The notes beneath the pieces are model-generated. The model saw nothing but the letters and a program-made list of their open reading frames with translations, had not been told where the DNA came from and ran no database searches. The position numbers and the translations under genes were made by a program. From Myxococcota bacterium (lineage in GTDB: Bacteria > Myxococcota_A > UBA9160 > UBA4427): a DNA stretch of 43,228 nt. Of this stretch, positions 32,885 to 41,754 are shown one piece after another (position 1 is the first letter of the stretch; every line of letters begins with the position of its first letter). Location: positions 1 through 43,228 of the forward strand of contig JAPKBZ010000032.1 of assembly GCA_028823175.1 (NCBI GenBank), read 5' to 3'.

Positions 32885-34720
32885 ATGTGTGGAATAGTCG
32901 GATATGTGGGGCGGGAGCATCGGGCGGTCGACGTTCTGATCGATGGTTTGCGGCGTCTCGAATACCGCGGCTATGACTCCGCCGGGGTCGCGACCCTCGA
33001 GGGTCCAGAGATCGGCATCCGTCGCGCGAAGGGCAAGCTCGTCAACCTCGAGGCCGTCCTGCGCGATAATCCGCTCGAGGGCAATATCGGCGTGGGGCAT
33101 ACCCGCTGGGCGACCCACGGGAAGCCGTCCGAGCGCAATGCGCACCCCCACCGGGCGGGCTCGGTGGTCATCGTCCACAACGGTATCATCGAAAACTACC
33201 GCGCACTCCGGTCGGAACTCGAAGCCGCAGGAGCCGAGATTCTCTCTGACACGGATACCGAGTTGATCGCGCACTTGATCGACCGGGAGATCAAGCAGGG
33301 CAGAAATCTGATGAGCGCGGTTCGCGCTGCCTGCGCCCAGTTGACGGGTTCTTATGCCTTTGGGGCCATCTCGGATACGGACCCCGAACATCTCGTTGCC
33401 GCCAAAAACGGGGGTAGCCCGATTATCGTTGGCCGGGGAGAGAAGCAGGCCTTTCTCGGGAGCGATATCCCGGCGATCCTGCCCTATACGCGCGAAATCA
33501 TCTCGCTTTGGGATGGCGACTTCGCACTGCTCTCGGTGGACGGCATAGAGATCGTCGATGCCGAGGGGCATTCGGTGGAGCGAGATTTCACCGTGATTCA
33601 ATGGGATCCCGTATCCGCCGAGCGCGGCGGATACGACCATTTCATGCAGAAGGAAATATTCGAGCAGCCCCGGGCTATTACGGACACGATCGGCACGCGA
33701 ATCAACGAGGCCGATATGACGGTGGATCTCGACGGGATCGAATTTAGCCGCGAGGAAGTCGACGGTCTCCGGAGTATCAGCTTGGTGGCCTGCGGAACTG
33801 CCTCGTACGCGTGCCACGTGGGCAAATATATGATCGAGCAGCTTGCCGGGATTCCCTGCGAGATCGATCTGGCGAGCGAGTTTCGGTACCGAAACCCCAT
33901 CCTGGGATCGGACTGCATGGTAATCCCTGTTTCCCAATCCGGGGAAACGGCCGATACTCTCGCCGCTCTTCGCGAGGGCAAGAGCCAGGGCTCCCGGATC
34001 TTCAGTATCTGCAACGTGCGCGATTCCACCATCGCTCGGGAAAGCGATGACGTGCTCTATACCCATGCTGGCCCGGAGATCGGTGTCGCCTCGACCAAGG
34101 CTTTCGTCACCCAGGTCGTCGCCCTCTACCTCTTGGCCGTCAAGCTCGCCCACGTGCGCGGGCGGCTCGAGGGCGATGCTCTCGCCGAGCGCCTGCACGA
34201 CCTCATGCGCCTGCCGAGGTTGGTCGAGGAGACCCTTGGCCTCGATGCCGAGATCGCCACCCTGGCTCGCCGGTATTTCAAGGCAGAGGATTTCCTCTTT
34301 CTCGGCCGGGGCATCATGTTCCCCATCGCGATGGAGGGAGCGCTCAAACTCAAGGAAATTTCGTATATTCACGCCGAGGGCTATGCGGCGGGTGAGATGA
34401 AGCACGGCCCGATTGCGCTGATCGATGAGAATATGCCCGTCGTGATCATTGCGAATTCGGGCCCGCTCTTCGACAAGCTGGTTTCCAACCTCGAGCAGGT
34501 CAGGGCCCGGGATGGCCGAGTGATCGCTGTGGCCAACGCGAGCAACCCGGAGATCGCGGAGAAAGCGAACGAGGTTCTAATGATTCCCGAACTCGGTGAA
34601 TTCCTGACCTCGATCCTCGCAGCAGTTCCCCTGCAACTCCTCGCCTACCACGTGGCCACCCTGCGCGGTACCGACGTGGATCAGCCCCGCAATCTGGCTA
34701 AAAGTGTGACCGTGGAGTGA
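32885..34720 (+). CDS. glmS: Glutamine-fructose-6-phosphate aminotransferase (isomerizing)
   Basis: The protein has 611 residues and makes glucosamine-6-phosphate from fructose-6-phosphate and glutamine. The mature N-terminus MCGIVGYVG exposes nucleophile Cys2. It has GYDSAGVA, HTRWATHGKPSERNAHPH of the glutaminase domain, the two SIS domains (VACGTASYACHVGKYMIEQ, VSQSGETADTLAALREGK) and the conserved C-terminus DVDQPRNLAKSVTVE. The length is nearly the same as E. coli GlmS (609). The ATG at 32885 fits the Cys2 requirement; the frame upstream overlaps glmU and is not used. I see no glmS ribozyme in the 55-base spacer. Confidence 0.98.
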   Translation: MCGIVGYVGREHRAVDVLIDGLRRLEYRGYDSAGVATLEGPEIGIRRAKGKLVNLEAVLRDNPLEGNIGVGHTRWATHGKPSERNAHPHRAGSVVIVHNGIIENYRALRSELEAAGAEILSDTDTELIAHLIDREIKQGRNLMSAVRAACAQLTGSYAFGAISDTDPEHLVAAKNGGSPIIVGRGEKQAFLGSDIPAILPYTREIISLWDGDFALLSVDGIEIVDAEGHSVERDFTVIQWDPVSAERGGYDHFMQKEIFEQPRAITDTIGTRINEADMTVDLDGIEFSREEVDGLRSISLVACGTASYACHVGKYMIEQLAGIPCEIDLASEFRYRNPILGSDCMVIPVSQSGETADTLAALREGKSQGSRIFSICNVRDSTIARESDDVLYTHAGPEIGVASTKAFVTQVVALYLLAVKLAHVRGRLEGDALAERLHDLMRLPRLVEETLGLDAEIATLARRYFKAEDFLFLGRGIMFPIAMEGALKLKEISYIHAEGYAAGEMKHGPIALIDENMPVVIIANSGPLFDKLVSNLEQVRARDGRVIAVANASNPEIAEKANEVLMIPELGEFLTSILAAVPLQLLAYHVATLRGTDVDQPRNLAKSVTVE

Positions 34721-34899
34721 TCCCCGGCGCGTCCCGGGCAAGGTGCCAGCCCGAGCCCCGCCCCGTAGAGCCCCGTCGTCCCGCTTTTTTTTGCCGGGTG
34801 AATTGAGTCCGGCTGCTGCGTTCGATAGTCTCATCCGACCCCCAGGCCTCTCGTTGGATCTTTCTTTCCTCCGCTTTCTGGCGGTCAAAGAGGCGTATC

Positions 34900-37104
34900 G
34901 TGCTCGCTGATTCCCTTATAGACGGCTTAAATGCCGAACAACGTCGCGCCGTCGAGACCACCGAGGGCCCCCTGCTCGTGCTCGCGGGGGCTGGCAGTGG
35001 CAAGACCCGGGTGCTGACCAGTCGCATCGCCTACCTGATCGGGGTTTGTGGGATCCCGGGCTCGGGGCTGCTTGCGGTGACCTTCACCAATAAGGCCGCT
35101 GGCGAGATGAAGGAGCGGGTCGAAAAACTGCTCGGCCCCGAGGCGAGTGATCTCGCGATCGGAACCTTTCATTCGATCTGCGTGCGAATTCTGCGTAGAG
35201 ATATCGGACATCTCGGCCGCAGCCGGGGTTTTGTGATCTACGACGACACCGACAGCATCGGGGTCATCAAGCAGGCCCTGAAACGCGAGGGGCTCGACCC
35301 CAAGACTCATGACCCCAAGAGAATTCGTTGGCGGATCGATCAATGGAAGAACGCGGGCATCCTTCCGGCCCAGGCCGCCCAAGAAGCCTTCGATATCGAC
35401 GATGAACTCTCGGCTCGCTTCTACGGCATCTATCAACGAATGCTGCTCGATGCCAATGCGCTCGATTTTGGCGATCTACTCCTGCAAACAGTTGAGCTTT
35501 TCAAGCAATTGCCTCGAGTGCTGGAGTACTACCAGAGGCGTTGGCAATACGTTCTGGTCGACGAGTTTCAGGACACCAACGGTATCCAGTTGAGCTTGGT
35601 TAATCTGCTCGCGGCCAACCATCGCAACCTCTGCGTGGTGGGCGATCCCGACCAATCCATCTACGCCTGGCGGGGCGCCAATGTCAGGAACATCCTCGAC
35701 TTCGAGGAGAGCTATTCCGAGGCGGCGGTGATCAAACTCGAGCGAAATTATCGCTCGACCCAGCCGATCCTTTCCGGGGCCTCCGCGGTGGTGTCGAATA
35801 ATATCGAGCGGAAAGAGAAGAAGCTTTTCACCGAACAGGAAGGCGGAGACCTGATCCAGTTCTTCGAAGCCGACGACGATCGCGAAGAGGCTTCGTGGGT
35901 GATTCGGAAAATCGCGACCGCCGCTTCCCAGGACGCCCGGGCCTTTAGCAATTTCGCGATTCTCTACCGGACCAACGCCCAGTCCCGTGCCTTCGAAGAA
36001 GAGCTCCTCAAATACAATATTCCCTACGCGGTGGTGGGTGGGGTTCGCTTCTACGACCGAGCCGAGGTCAAGGACGCAATGGCCTACCTGCGACTCCTGA
36101 TGAACCCCCAGGACGACCAGGCCCTACTCCGAATCGTCAACAAGCCCGCCCGGGGAATAGGCAAAACCACCGTGGATCGAGTGGGTGTCCTCGCGGCGAG
36201 CCGTGGGACCTCGCTGGGCGAGGCCCTCGCGGAGTTCGCTCGCGAGGCGACGGCCAGGACTCAGGGCAAGATTCAGGCTTTTCTCGGCCTGCTCGATGAG
36301 CTTCGCTCGGAAATGGCGTCGCGGCCCCTGGATCAGTTGATCGGCAAACTGCTCGAGCGCTCGGGCTACTTGGAGGCCCTGGCCAAGGAGGGAACCCCCG
36401 AGGCCGAGGCGCGTCGGGACAACCTGCTCGAGTTGATGGCCAGTGCGAGGGATTTCCACACGGCCAACGAGGGAGCCCTGGATGAGGGGCGAAGCGAACT
36501 CGAACTCTTCCTCGACCAGGTGGCGCTGATTTCGGATCTCGACACCTGGGAGGATCGTACGGAGAAGGTTTCCTTGATGACAGTCCACTCCTCCAAGGGG
36601 CTCGAATTTCCCGCTGTTTTTCTGGTGGGCATGGAGGAGAGGATCTTTCCCCATGCGAGTTCGGCGGGCGACGCCGAGGGCATCGAGGAGGAGCGGCGCC
36701 TCTGCTACGTGGCGATGACCCGTGCCATGGAGCAGCTGCATATCACCCACGCGGCGGAGCGTCGGCGCTTCGGCGAACGCAATTTTCAATCGCCGAGTCG
36801 CTTTCTCGACGAAATTCCGAGTGAGCTGGTCGAGGTCTTGAGCCGTGGGCGGGCCGGAGGGAAGCAGGCACGAAGCCGGTCGAGCCGGGGTGGAGAGTCG
36901 AATTTCGACTACTCCTATTCCCAGGAAACATCGGGCGGTGAGGGCGATATTCAGCCCGGGATGCGTGTTCGTCACCCGGTCTTCGGCGAAGGGGTGATCA
37001 TGGAAACGATCGGTGGGGGCGTCAACCAGAAGCTGAAGATCCGCTTCGCCCGGGTCGGCGTGAAGACGGTTATGCTCCGTTTCGCCAATCTCGAAATGGC
37101 CTGA
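34900..37104 (+). CDS. ATP-dependent DNA helicase, PcrA/UvrD family
   Basis: This 734-residue superfamily 1A 3'-5' helicase for repair and replication restart has Walker A AGAGSGKT (29-36) and the motifs VLVDEFQDTN (II), GDPDQSIYAWRGAN (III), LERNYRST (IV), MTVHSSKGLEFPAVFLVGME (V) and EEERRLCYVAMTRA (VI). Its C-terminus ends with a Tudor-like domain (HPVFGEGVIMETIGGG...LKIRFARVGVKTVMLRFANLE), as in PcrA, which binds RNA polymerase. The start is GTG at 34900 with AGAGG six bases before it. It lies 179 bases after glmS. A run of eight T at 34785-34792 occurs in between, without a clear stem. It converges with the GT-C gene. Confidence 0.96.
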   Translation: MLADSLIDGLNAEQRRAVETTEGPLLVLAGAGSGKTRVLTSRIAYLIGVCGIPGSGLLAVTFTNKAAGEMKERVEKLLGPEASDLAIGTFHSICVRILRRDIGHLGRSRGFVIYDDTDSIGVIKQALKREGLDPKTHDPKRIRWRIDQWKNAGILPAQAAQEAFDIDDELSARFYGIYQRMLLDANALDFGDLLLQTVELFKQLPRVLEYYQRRWQYVLVDEFQDTNGIQLSLVNLLAANHRNLCVVGDPDQSIYAWRGANVRNILDFEESYSEAAVIKLERNYRSTQPILSGASAVVSNNIERKEKKLFTEQEGGDLIQFFEADDDREEASWVIRKIATAASQDARAFSNFAILYRTNAQSRAFEEELLKYNIPYAVVGGVRFYDRAEVKDAMAYLRLLMNPQDDQALLRIVNKPARGIGKTTVDRVGVLAASRGTSLGEALAEFAREATARTQGKIQAFLGLLDELRSEMASRPLDQLIGKLLERSGYLEALAKEGTPEAEARRDNLLELMASARDFHTANEGALDEGRSELELFLDQVALISDLDTWEDRTEKVSLMTVHSSKGLEFPAVFLVGMEERIFPHASSAGDAEGIEEERRLCYVAMTRAMEQLHITHAAERRRFGERNFQSPSRFLDEIPSELVEVLSRGRAGGKQARSRSSRGGESNFDYSYSQETSGGEGDIQPGMRVRHPVFGEGVIMETIGGGVNQKLKIRFARVGVKTVMLRFANLEMA

Positions 37105-37120
37105 AACGAATCGCGCCTTC

Positions 37121-39142
37121 TCAGCCGAGGAAGCTGAGGCCGATGGACGCCGTCAGGCTCGCCAGCCAGCCGATGCCGGCGCAGTGCAGGGCCCGGCGCC
37201 AGGTCGCCCGAGCCGGCTGGATCCAACGGCTCACCGCGCTCAATCCCTCGGCGCCGGCGATGGCCAGGGGCAGCACGGCGCAGAGCAGGTAGAAGGCCTT
37301 GGCCTGGGCGTAGAAGGCGAGTTGTAGGCTGATCAGCACCAGGGAAAAGGCCAGCAGGAAGAGAATGCTGGCGAGCAGGCTGTAGACGAGTCTTTTGGGC
37401 AGGGCGTTGCTGGTGAAGGACTTGAGCCAGACCTGTCCCGCTCCGATCACCAGGCAGCCCGTGGCGGGGAGGGCGAGGGGGTAGGTGAGTAGTTGGAACG
37501 AGTCATTCCAAAACCCATGACGGGTGGCGACTCGGGCCATACCCGCGACGAGCCCGTCCCCCCAGAGCGTGGAGTAGATGCCGTCCCAGAAGGAGGCGTA
37601 GCCGGCGAAGAGCGGGTGGACAAGCGACTCTCCGAAACTCAGGTACCAGTCAGCGGTATGAAAACCCGGGCGCATCCACCAACTGAGGCCCCCTGGAATA
37701 TCGAGATTCCAGACTAGGGGATCGCCGAAGAGCACCCAGTTCCTCCAATAGAACCAGCCCGCCAGGCTGACCGCGCCCAGGGAGAGCCCGGCCAGGACGG
37801 CGGCGGCGTGTGCCGGGCCTTTCCCGTCCAACCACCAGGCGCGCAGGGACGCGAAGAAGGCAATGACCGGGGCAACCCCCAGCGCGGTGAACTTGGTGAG
37901 CAGCGCCGCACCGAGGAGGGCAGACAGGCCCGCCCAATGCGCCAATTTCACGCGCTCGGCCAGAAGGATCGCGGTGGTGAGAGCGATGGCGCCACTGATC
38001 CAGGCGGCGAGCATCGGCTCGTTGGAGACATAAGCCGACATGTAGATGTTCATGGGAAGCAGGCCGGCGACGGCAAGGGCAAGGGAGGGCTTGAGGGCCT
38101 CGCCGGGCCAGAGTCTGCGGGCGACCGCGCCCGTCAGCCAGACATTCGACAGCCCGCAGGCAAAGGGCAGGGCGCGGTAGACGATTCGCCCGGTCCAGAG
38201 GTTGCCCTCGGCACCGAATAACTCGACGCCAGCGCCGGTCAGAAGATAAAAGAGGGGCGGGTGATAAGTGGAGAACCCGTGGGCAGCGGTAGGAAGGGCG
38301 TGCTGCACCCGGAGGTAGTCGATGTAGGCGAGATGGGCCGAGGCATCGAAGCCCAGAGCCAGGGGCATCGGGACAAATTTGAAGGCGAAGAGGGCGAGCC
38401 AGAAAAGGGTGATCGACGCCAATACGAGCCGGGGCCAGCGCCCGCTGGGAACGCGCGCGAGCAGGGCGGGCCTTCGCCAGGCGGCGAGGGCGGCGAGGCC
38501 GAAGACCAGGAGAAGGATCAAGCCTTGGCGCGGCGCGATTTCTAGGGGGGTTGGCAGTTGCCGGGACTCGGGATTGAGCGCGAGATCGGTGGCGGTTTGC
38601 GCGTAGGTTTGCGTGGCAACGGCGCCCGGCTTCGACCCGGAAATGCGGGTGACCGTCCAACTCGAATCCGACGCGGTGGTGCCCAGCGAGGTGACGATGC
38701 TCGCCTGGAGCAGGGCCGGCCCGGAGGGGTTCACCACGCTCAGGCGGATCTCGTTGCGTCCCTGGATCAGGGCGTCGGAGAGGTCGGCCTCAAAGCCCTG
38801 CTTCCACCCCCCGCCCCGAGGCAGAAGGGGCAGAGTTTCCCCGTTGATCTGGAGCTCGGCGGTGCGCAGGGCCGTTCCTTTGAGACGGGCTCCGGTGTCT
38901 CCGGCTTGGGCCTCGAAAAATTTTCGGAAGACGTGGGCCGGAGGGGCGGCGGGATCGACGGCGACCAGGTCTGCGGTTCGCGGGAGGGGGGCCATGATCC
39001 AGGCCGGTCCGGCTCCCTGGCGGACAAAGGGGACGTCCTCGTCGAAGAGGATCGCGTGCCCCAGGAGTCCGATACAGAAGAGGAGCAGGCTGGCCCAAGC
39101 TCCAGCCTGGAGGCGGAAGAGGGTTCTGGCCGCGGGCCTCAT
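37121..39142 (-). CDS. GT-C membrane glycosyltransferase with large N-terminal periplasmic domain
   Basis: This 673-residue polytopic protein has a first membrane helix at residues 14-32. A soluble domain of about 165 residues (40-205) follows, with beta-rich LQINGETLPLLPRGG and IQGRNEIRLSVVNPSG, like a carbohydrate-binding sandwich. About ten further helices make up a GT-C (PMT/ArnT-like) core. The core contains FDASAHLAYIDYL with Asp266 and STYHPPLFYLLTG, typical of lipid-linked sugar transferases facing the periplasm. It probably uses a polyprenyl-phosphate sugar made by the GT2 gene just upstream, with which it overlaps by four bases (ATGA). The acceptor is unknown. Confidence 0.8.
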   Translation of the reverse strand: MRPAARTLFRLQAGAWASLLLFCIGLLGHAILFDEDVPFVRQGAGPAWIMAPLPRTADLVAVDPAAPPAHVFRKFFEAQAGDTGARLKGTALRTAELQINGETLPLLPRGGGWKQGFEADLSDALIQGRNEIRLSVVNPSGPALLQASIVTSLGTTASDSSWTVTRISGSKPGAVATQTYAQTATDLALNPESRQLPTPLEIAPRQGLILLLVFGLAALAAWRRPALLARVPSGRWPRLVLASITLFWLALFAFKFVPMPLALGFDASAHLAYIDYLRVQHALPTAAHGFSTYHPPLFYLLTGAGVELFGAEGNLWTGRIVYRALPFACGLSNVWLTGAVARRLWPGEALKPSLALAVAGLLPMNIYMSAYVSNEPMLAAWISGAIALTTAILLAERVKLAHWAGLSALLGAALLTKFTALGVAPVIAFFASLRAWWLDGKGPAHAAAVLAGLSLGAVSLAGWFYWRNWVLFGDPLVWNLDIPGGLSWWMRPGFHTADWYLSFGESLVHPLFAGYASFWDGIYSTLWGDGLVAGMARVATRHGFWNDSFQLLTYPLALPATGCLVIGAGQVWLKSFTSNALPKRLVYSLLASILFLLAFSLVLISLQLAFYAQAKAFYLLCAVLPLAIAGAEGLSAVSRWIQPARATWRRALHCAGIGWLASLTASIGLSFLG

Positions 39143-39912
39143 TCAGGCGTCGTCCGGCGGGGATTTCGGGGCAGGTAGCGGCGGGAGATGCGCCAGATCT
39201 CGGCCAGGGCGCGCACAAAATCTGCCGGACGAACCTTCGATCCCGCGACGTCGACCCATTCATCGACGGGAACTTCGTAGATGACTTGCTGAGCTGGGGG
39301 GGCCCCGGCCTCGCGTTCGGCCGCCCTCCAGCGGGCGATCAACTCGACGTCGAATACCCAGTTCGACAGGAAGGGTTCGCCGAAGAGAGCCCTTACCCGG
39401 GGGCCCGCGCGAAAGAGCTTTGCGCCGCATTGGGTGTCGTAGACGGGCAGGCCCAGAACCTCGGAGGCGACGGTCGCGAAGACTCGGCCCAGGTAGTGGC
39501 GCAGGGGGCGGCGCTGGATTCTGCGGCCGAGGAGTTGCACTCGGGAGGCGAAAACAATTTCGATGGATTCGTCGTCGCGAAGGACGTCGCGTAGCCGCGA
39601 CAATTCCGCGAGGGGGGTAGCGAGATCGGCATCGAAATAGCCCACGAAGCGCGCGTCGGTGGAGAAAGCCTGGTTCATGCCCGCCCGCACGGCCTCGGCC
39701 TTGCCCTGGTTGCGGGGCTGGGTCACGACGCTGATTCGGCCCTGGCCGCGGGCTGCCATGTCTTCGAGAATGGCCGCGGTCCCGTCGTGGCTCCCGTCAT
39801 CGACGAAGAGAAAGTCGGTCTCGGGATCGCTGTCCAGATAGTCGCCGAAGAGATCGCTTCGCAGCCTTTCGGCTTCGTTGAAGCAGGGGATCACGAGAAT
39901 GGTTTCGGGCAT
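39139..39912 (-). CDS. GT2 glycosyltransferase, polyprenyl-phosphate glucosyl/mannosyltransferase-like
   Basis: This 257-residue GT-A enzyme has ILVIPCFNEAERL, FLFVDDGSHDGT, RNQGKAEAVRAGM and GYFDADLATP, with the metal motif DAD at 94-96. DTQCGAKLFRAG, SNWVFDVELIARW and the C-terminal EVPVDEWVDVAGSKVRPADF complete a pattern like ALG5/dolichyl-phosphate beta-glucosyltransferase. It would transfer a sugar from a nucleotide sugar to polyprenyl phosphate at the inner membrane surface. It has no membrane helices of its own. The ATG at 39912 begins the family similarity; the frame continues to 40107 but that would overlap the divergent gene. Translationally coupled to the GT-C gene. Confidence 0.88.
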   Translation of the reverse strand: MPETILVIPCFNEAERLRSDLFGDYLDSDPETDFLFVDDGSHDGTAAILEDMAARGQGRISVVTQPRNQGKAEAVRAGMNQAFSTDARFVGYFDADLATPLAELSRLRDVLRDDESIEIVFASRVQLLGRRIQRRPLRHYLGRVFATVASEVLGLPVYDTQCGAKLFRAGPRVRALFGEPFLSNWVFDVELIARWRAAEREAGAPPAQQVIYEVPVDEWVDVAGSKVRPADFVRALAEIWRISRRYLPRNPRRTTPE

Positions 39913-40017
39913 CTTGTCCGCGATTCTACCCCGGGTGTGGAGATCTGCCTGCCGAACCCTACTCTTTGCGGGAGCGAGAGCGAGAGGCTGGGCCGGGGTG
40001 GGGCAGGGGAGTTCCAG

Positions 40018-41709
40018 GTGGACGGAGCCGAGAGAGGGCAGCGAGTCTCGGAGGCGAGGAGTCGCGGAATCGCCGGACTCGTCCTCCTCATGCTCGTGTT
40101 GCTGCAATTAGGGGCCCTGGGGCACCCGCTCTTCTGGCAGGACGAGGGTGAGACCGCGATGTTCGGTCAGCGTATCCTCGAGCACGGCTACCCGAAGGTC
40201 CATTCCGGCGGCAATATCGTGTACGGGATTGGGGTTCCCCTGGCGCTGGCGGTGGACGAGGACCAGGATGCCTACCGGGGGAGTTTCTGGGGCCAGTACT
40301 ACCTGGCCGCTCTGGGGGTATGGCTGGCCGGAGACCTCGAGGATCTCTATGCCCACACGCGCTGGGTACGGCTTCCATTTGCCCTCGTGGGCCTCTTGGG
40401 TTTAGCCCTGCTCTTTCTCTCGATTCGCCCGCTGCTGGCCCCACGGCGGGGCAGCGCTGCCGTCGCCGCCGCAATTTTCGCGGGATTGCTCTGCCTCTCG
40501 ACTTCGTTGATTCTGCACCTGCGCGAGGTCCGCTATTACGCGCCGGCCCTGGCGCTTCTTGCCGCCCTGGTTTGGCTGGAAATGCGCCGACCGCCGGGCC
40601 GCGAAACGGGGGGCCCCGGACGCTCCCTGGCCGCAGGGTTCGGGCTGGTCGTGCTCTTCAATTTTTTCCACCCCGCCGCCTTTGCCGCGGCGGCGTGGTT
40701 GGGCCTCGAGTGGCTGATCTGGGCACGGCGTTCGGGCGGGGGGATGGGTCCGCGGATTCGGCGCGCCTGGGCTCTCTGGGTGGCGCTGTTCGCCTTCGCC
40801 GGGGTGGCCCTCGGGTTGATCCAGATCTTCGAGGTGGCCCGGTTTTCGCGCATCCTCGCCGAGCGCTGGAGCCTCGGCCCGGGTCTCTATGCCGAAAACC
40901 TCCTCGCCCTGGCGCATTATCTCCTGCGCTACGAATTTCTGGCCCCCCTGCTGGTCGCGGAGGCCGCACTTTTCCCCGGTCGCCGCGCTCGTCGGGCGGA
41001 GGACGTCGAACTGTTCCGGGCCCGGGCTTCTCTGCTTCGCCTGGCGCTGATTTATGGCCTGGTCGGGGCGGCCAACCCGATCTTTTTCGAGCGCTATTTT
41101 GTCCCGGTCGGGCCGCTGCTCGCCCTGGTGCTGGTCCTCGACCTCGAACTCCTCTGGCGCGGTCTGATTTTGGCTTCGCGCCCGGGTCGACGCGCTGGGC
41201 GGACCTTTGCCCTCGCCTGCGGCCTGGGTCTGGTCTTGCTGGTGACCCTGCGAGCGGGAGAACTCAGGGGCCGAGTGATGGAAATCGTAGAGCCGGTTCG
41301 CGGGCCGGTGGATGTGGCCATCGAATTTATTCGGGCCAATCATCCGGCACCGGAAAGCCTGCTGATCGCCACCAACTACGAGGCCGAACCCTTCATGTAT
41401 TATTTGGGCAGCCGGGTGGTCGGCCGATTCCACGGAGGGACGCCGGCGAGCGATGCCGTGGAGGCCGCCGAGAGGCCGGACCTCGTCATTCCGCGAAGCG
41501 CCCAGCCCAAAACTCTTCGGGCGGTTCGTCGCTATCTGCTGGGCGGCTCTTTCGAGCGCCACGAATTGCCCGTGGCCGACGTGGCCTATAACAATATTCC
41601 CGAACTGAGCCGGGGCCGCGTGCTCTCGACGACCCACCGCTTTGAAACCCCCGAGCCGGGCCGTGACGGCCCGCCACTGGTCATTTACGAGCGCCAGCCC
41701 GATCCTTGA
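40018..41709 (+). CDS. GT-C family integral membrane glycosyltransferase-like protein
   Basis: The protein has about 563 residues. An N-terminal helix (residues 18-35) is followed directly by HPLFWQDEGETAMFGQRIL, with the Asp-Glu pair (42-43) typical of ArnT/PMT-type GT-C transferases in their first external loop. Around nine further membrane helices follow. A soluble C-terminal part of about 135 residues begins near EFIRANHPAPESLLIATNYE. I chose GTG at 40018, six bases after AGGGGAG; the frame is open from 39787 but would overlap the GT2 gene. It is divergent from the GT2/GT-C pair with a 105-base spacer and lies 45 bases upstream of the sulfatase-like lipoprotein. Donor and acceptor are unknown. 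Confidence 0.78.
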   Translation: MDGAERGQRVSEARSRGIAGLVLLMLVLLQLGALGHPLFWQDEGETAMFGQRILEHGYPKVHSGGNIVYGIGVPLALAVDEDQDAYRGSFWGQYYLAALGVWLAGDLEDLYAHTRWVRLPFALVGLLGLALLFLSIRPLLAPRRGSAAVAAAIFAGLLCLSTSLILHLREVRYYAPALALLAALVWLEMRRPPGRETGGPGRSLAAGFGLVVLFNFFHPAAFAAAAWLGLEWLIWARRSGGGMGPRIRRAWALWVALFAFAGVALGLIQIFEVARFSRILAERWSLGPGLYAENLLALAHYLLRYEFLAPLLVAEAALFPGRRARRAEDVELFRARASLLRLALIYGLVGAANPIFFERYFVPVGPLLALVLVLDLELLWRGLILASRPGRRAGRTFALACGLGLVLLVTLRAGELRGRVMEIVEPVRGPVDVAIEFIRANHPAPESLLIATNYEAEPFMYYLGSRVVGRFHGGTPASDAVEAAERPDLVIPRSAQPKTLRAVRRYLLGGSFERHELPVADVAYNNIPELSRGRVLSTTHRFETPEPGRDGPPLVIYERQPDP

Positions 41710-41754
41710 CCCCGCCCGGATGGCCCGTCCCCCAATGCGCGGTATGTTGCGGCC

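Noticed and set aside
32600..34405. 601-codon open frame on the minus strand opposite glmU/glmS
   Set aside because: glmS and the glmU C-terminus are certain; the antisense frame has no family similarity and no ribosome-binding site.
34781..34800. Eight-T tract after glmS as an intrinsic terminator
   Set aside because: I could not find a convincing GC stem immediately before the T-run; the upstream C-rich sequence lacks a matching G-rich arm.
37120..37138. CTCAGC/GCTGAG inverted repeat between the helicase and GT-C genes as a terminator
   Set aside because: Six-base stem with no T-tract, mostly inside the GT-C coding end; too weak to call.
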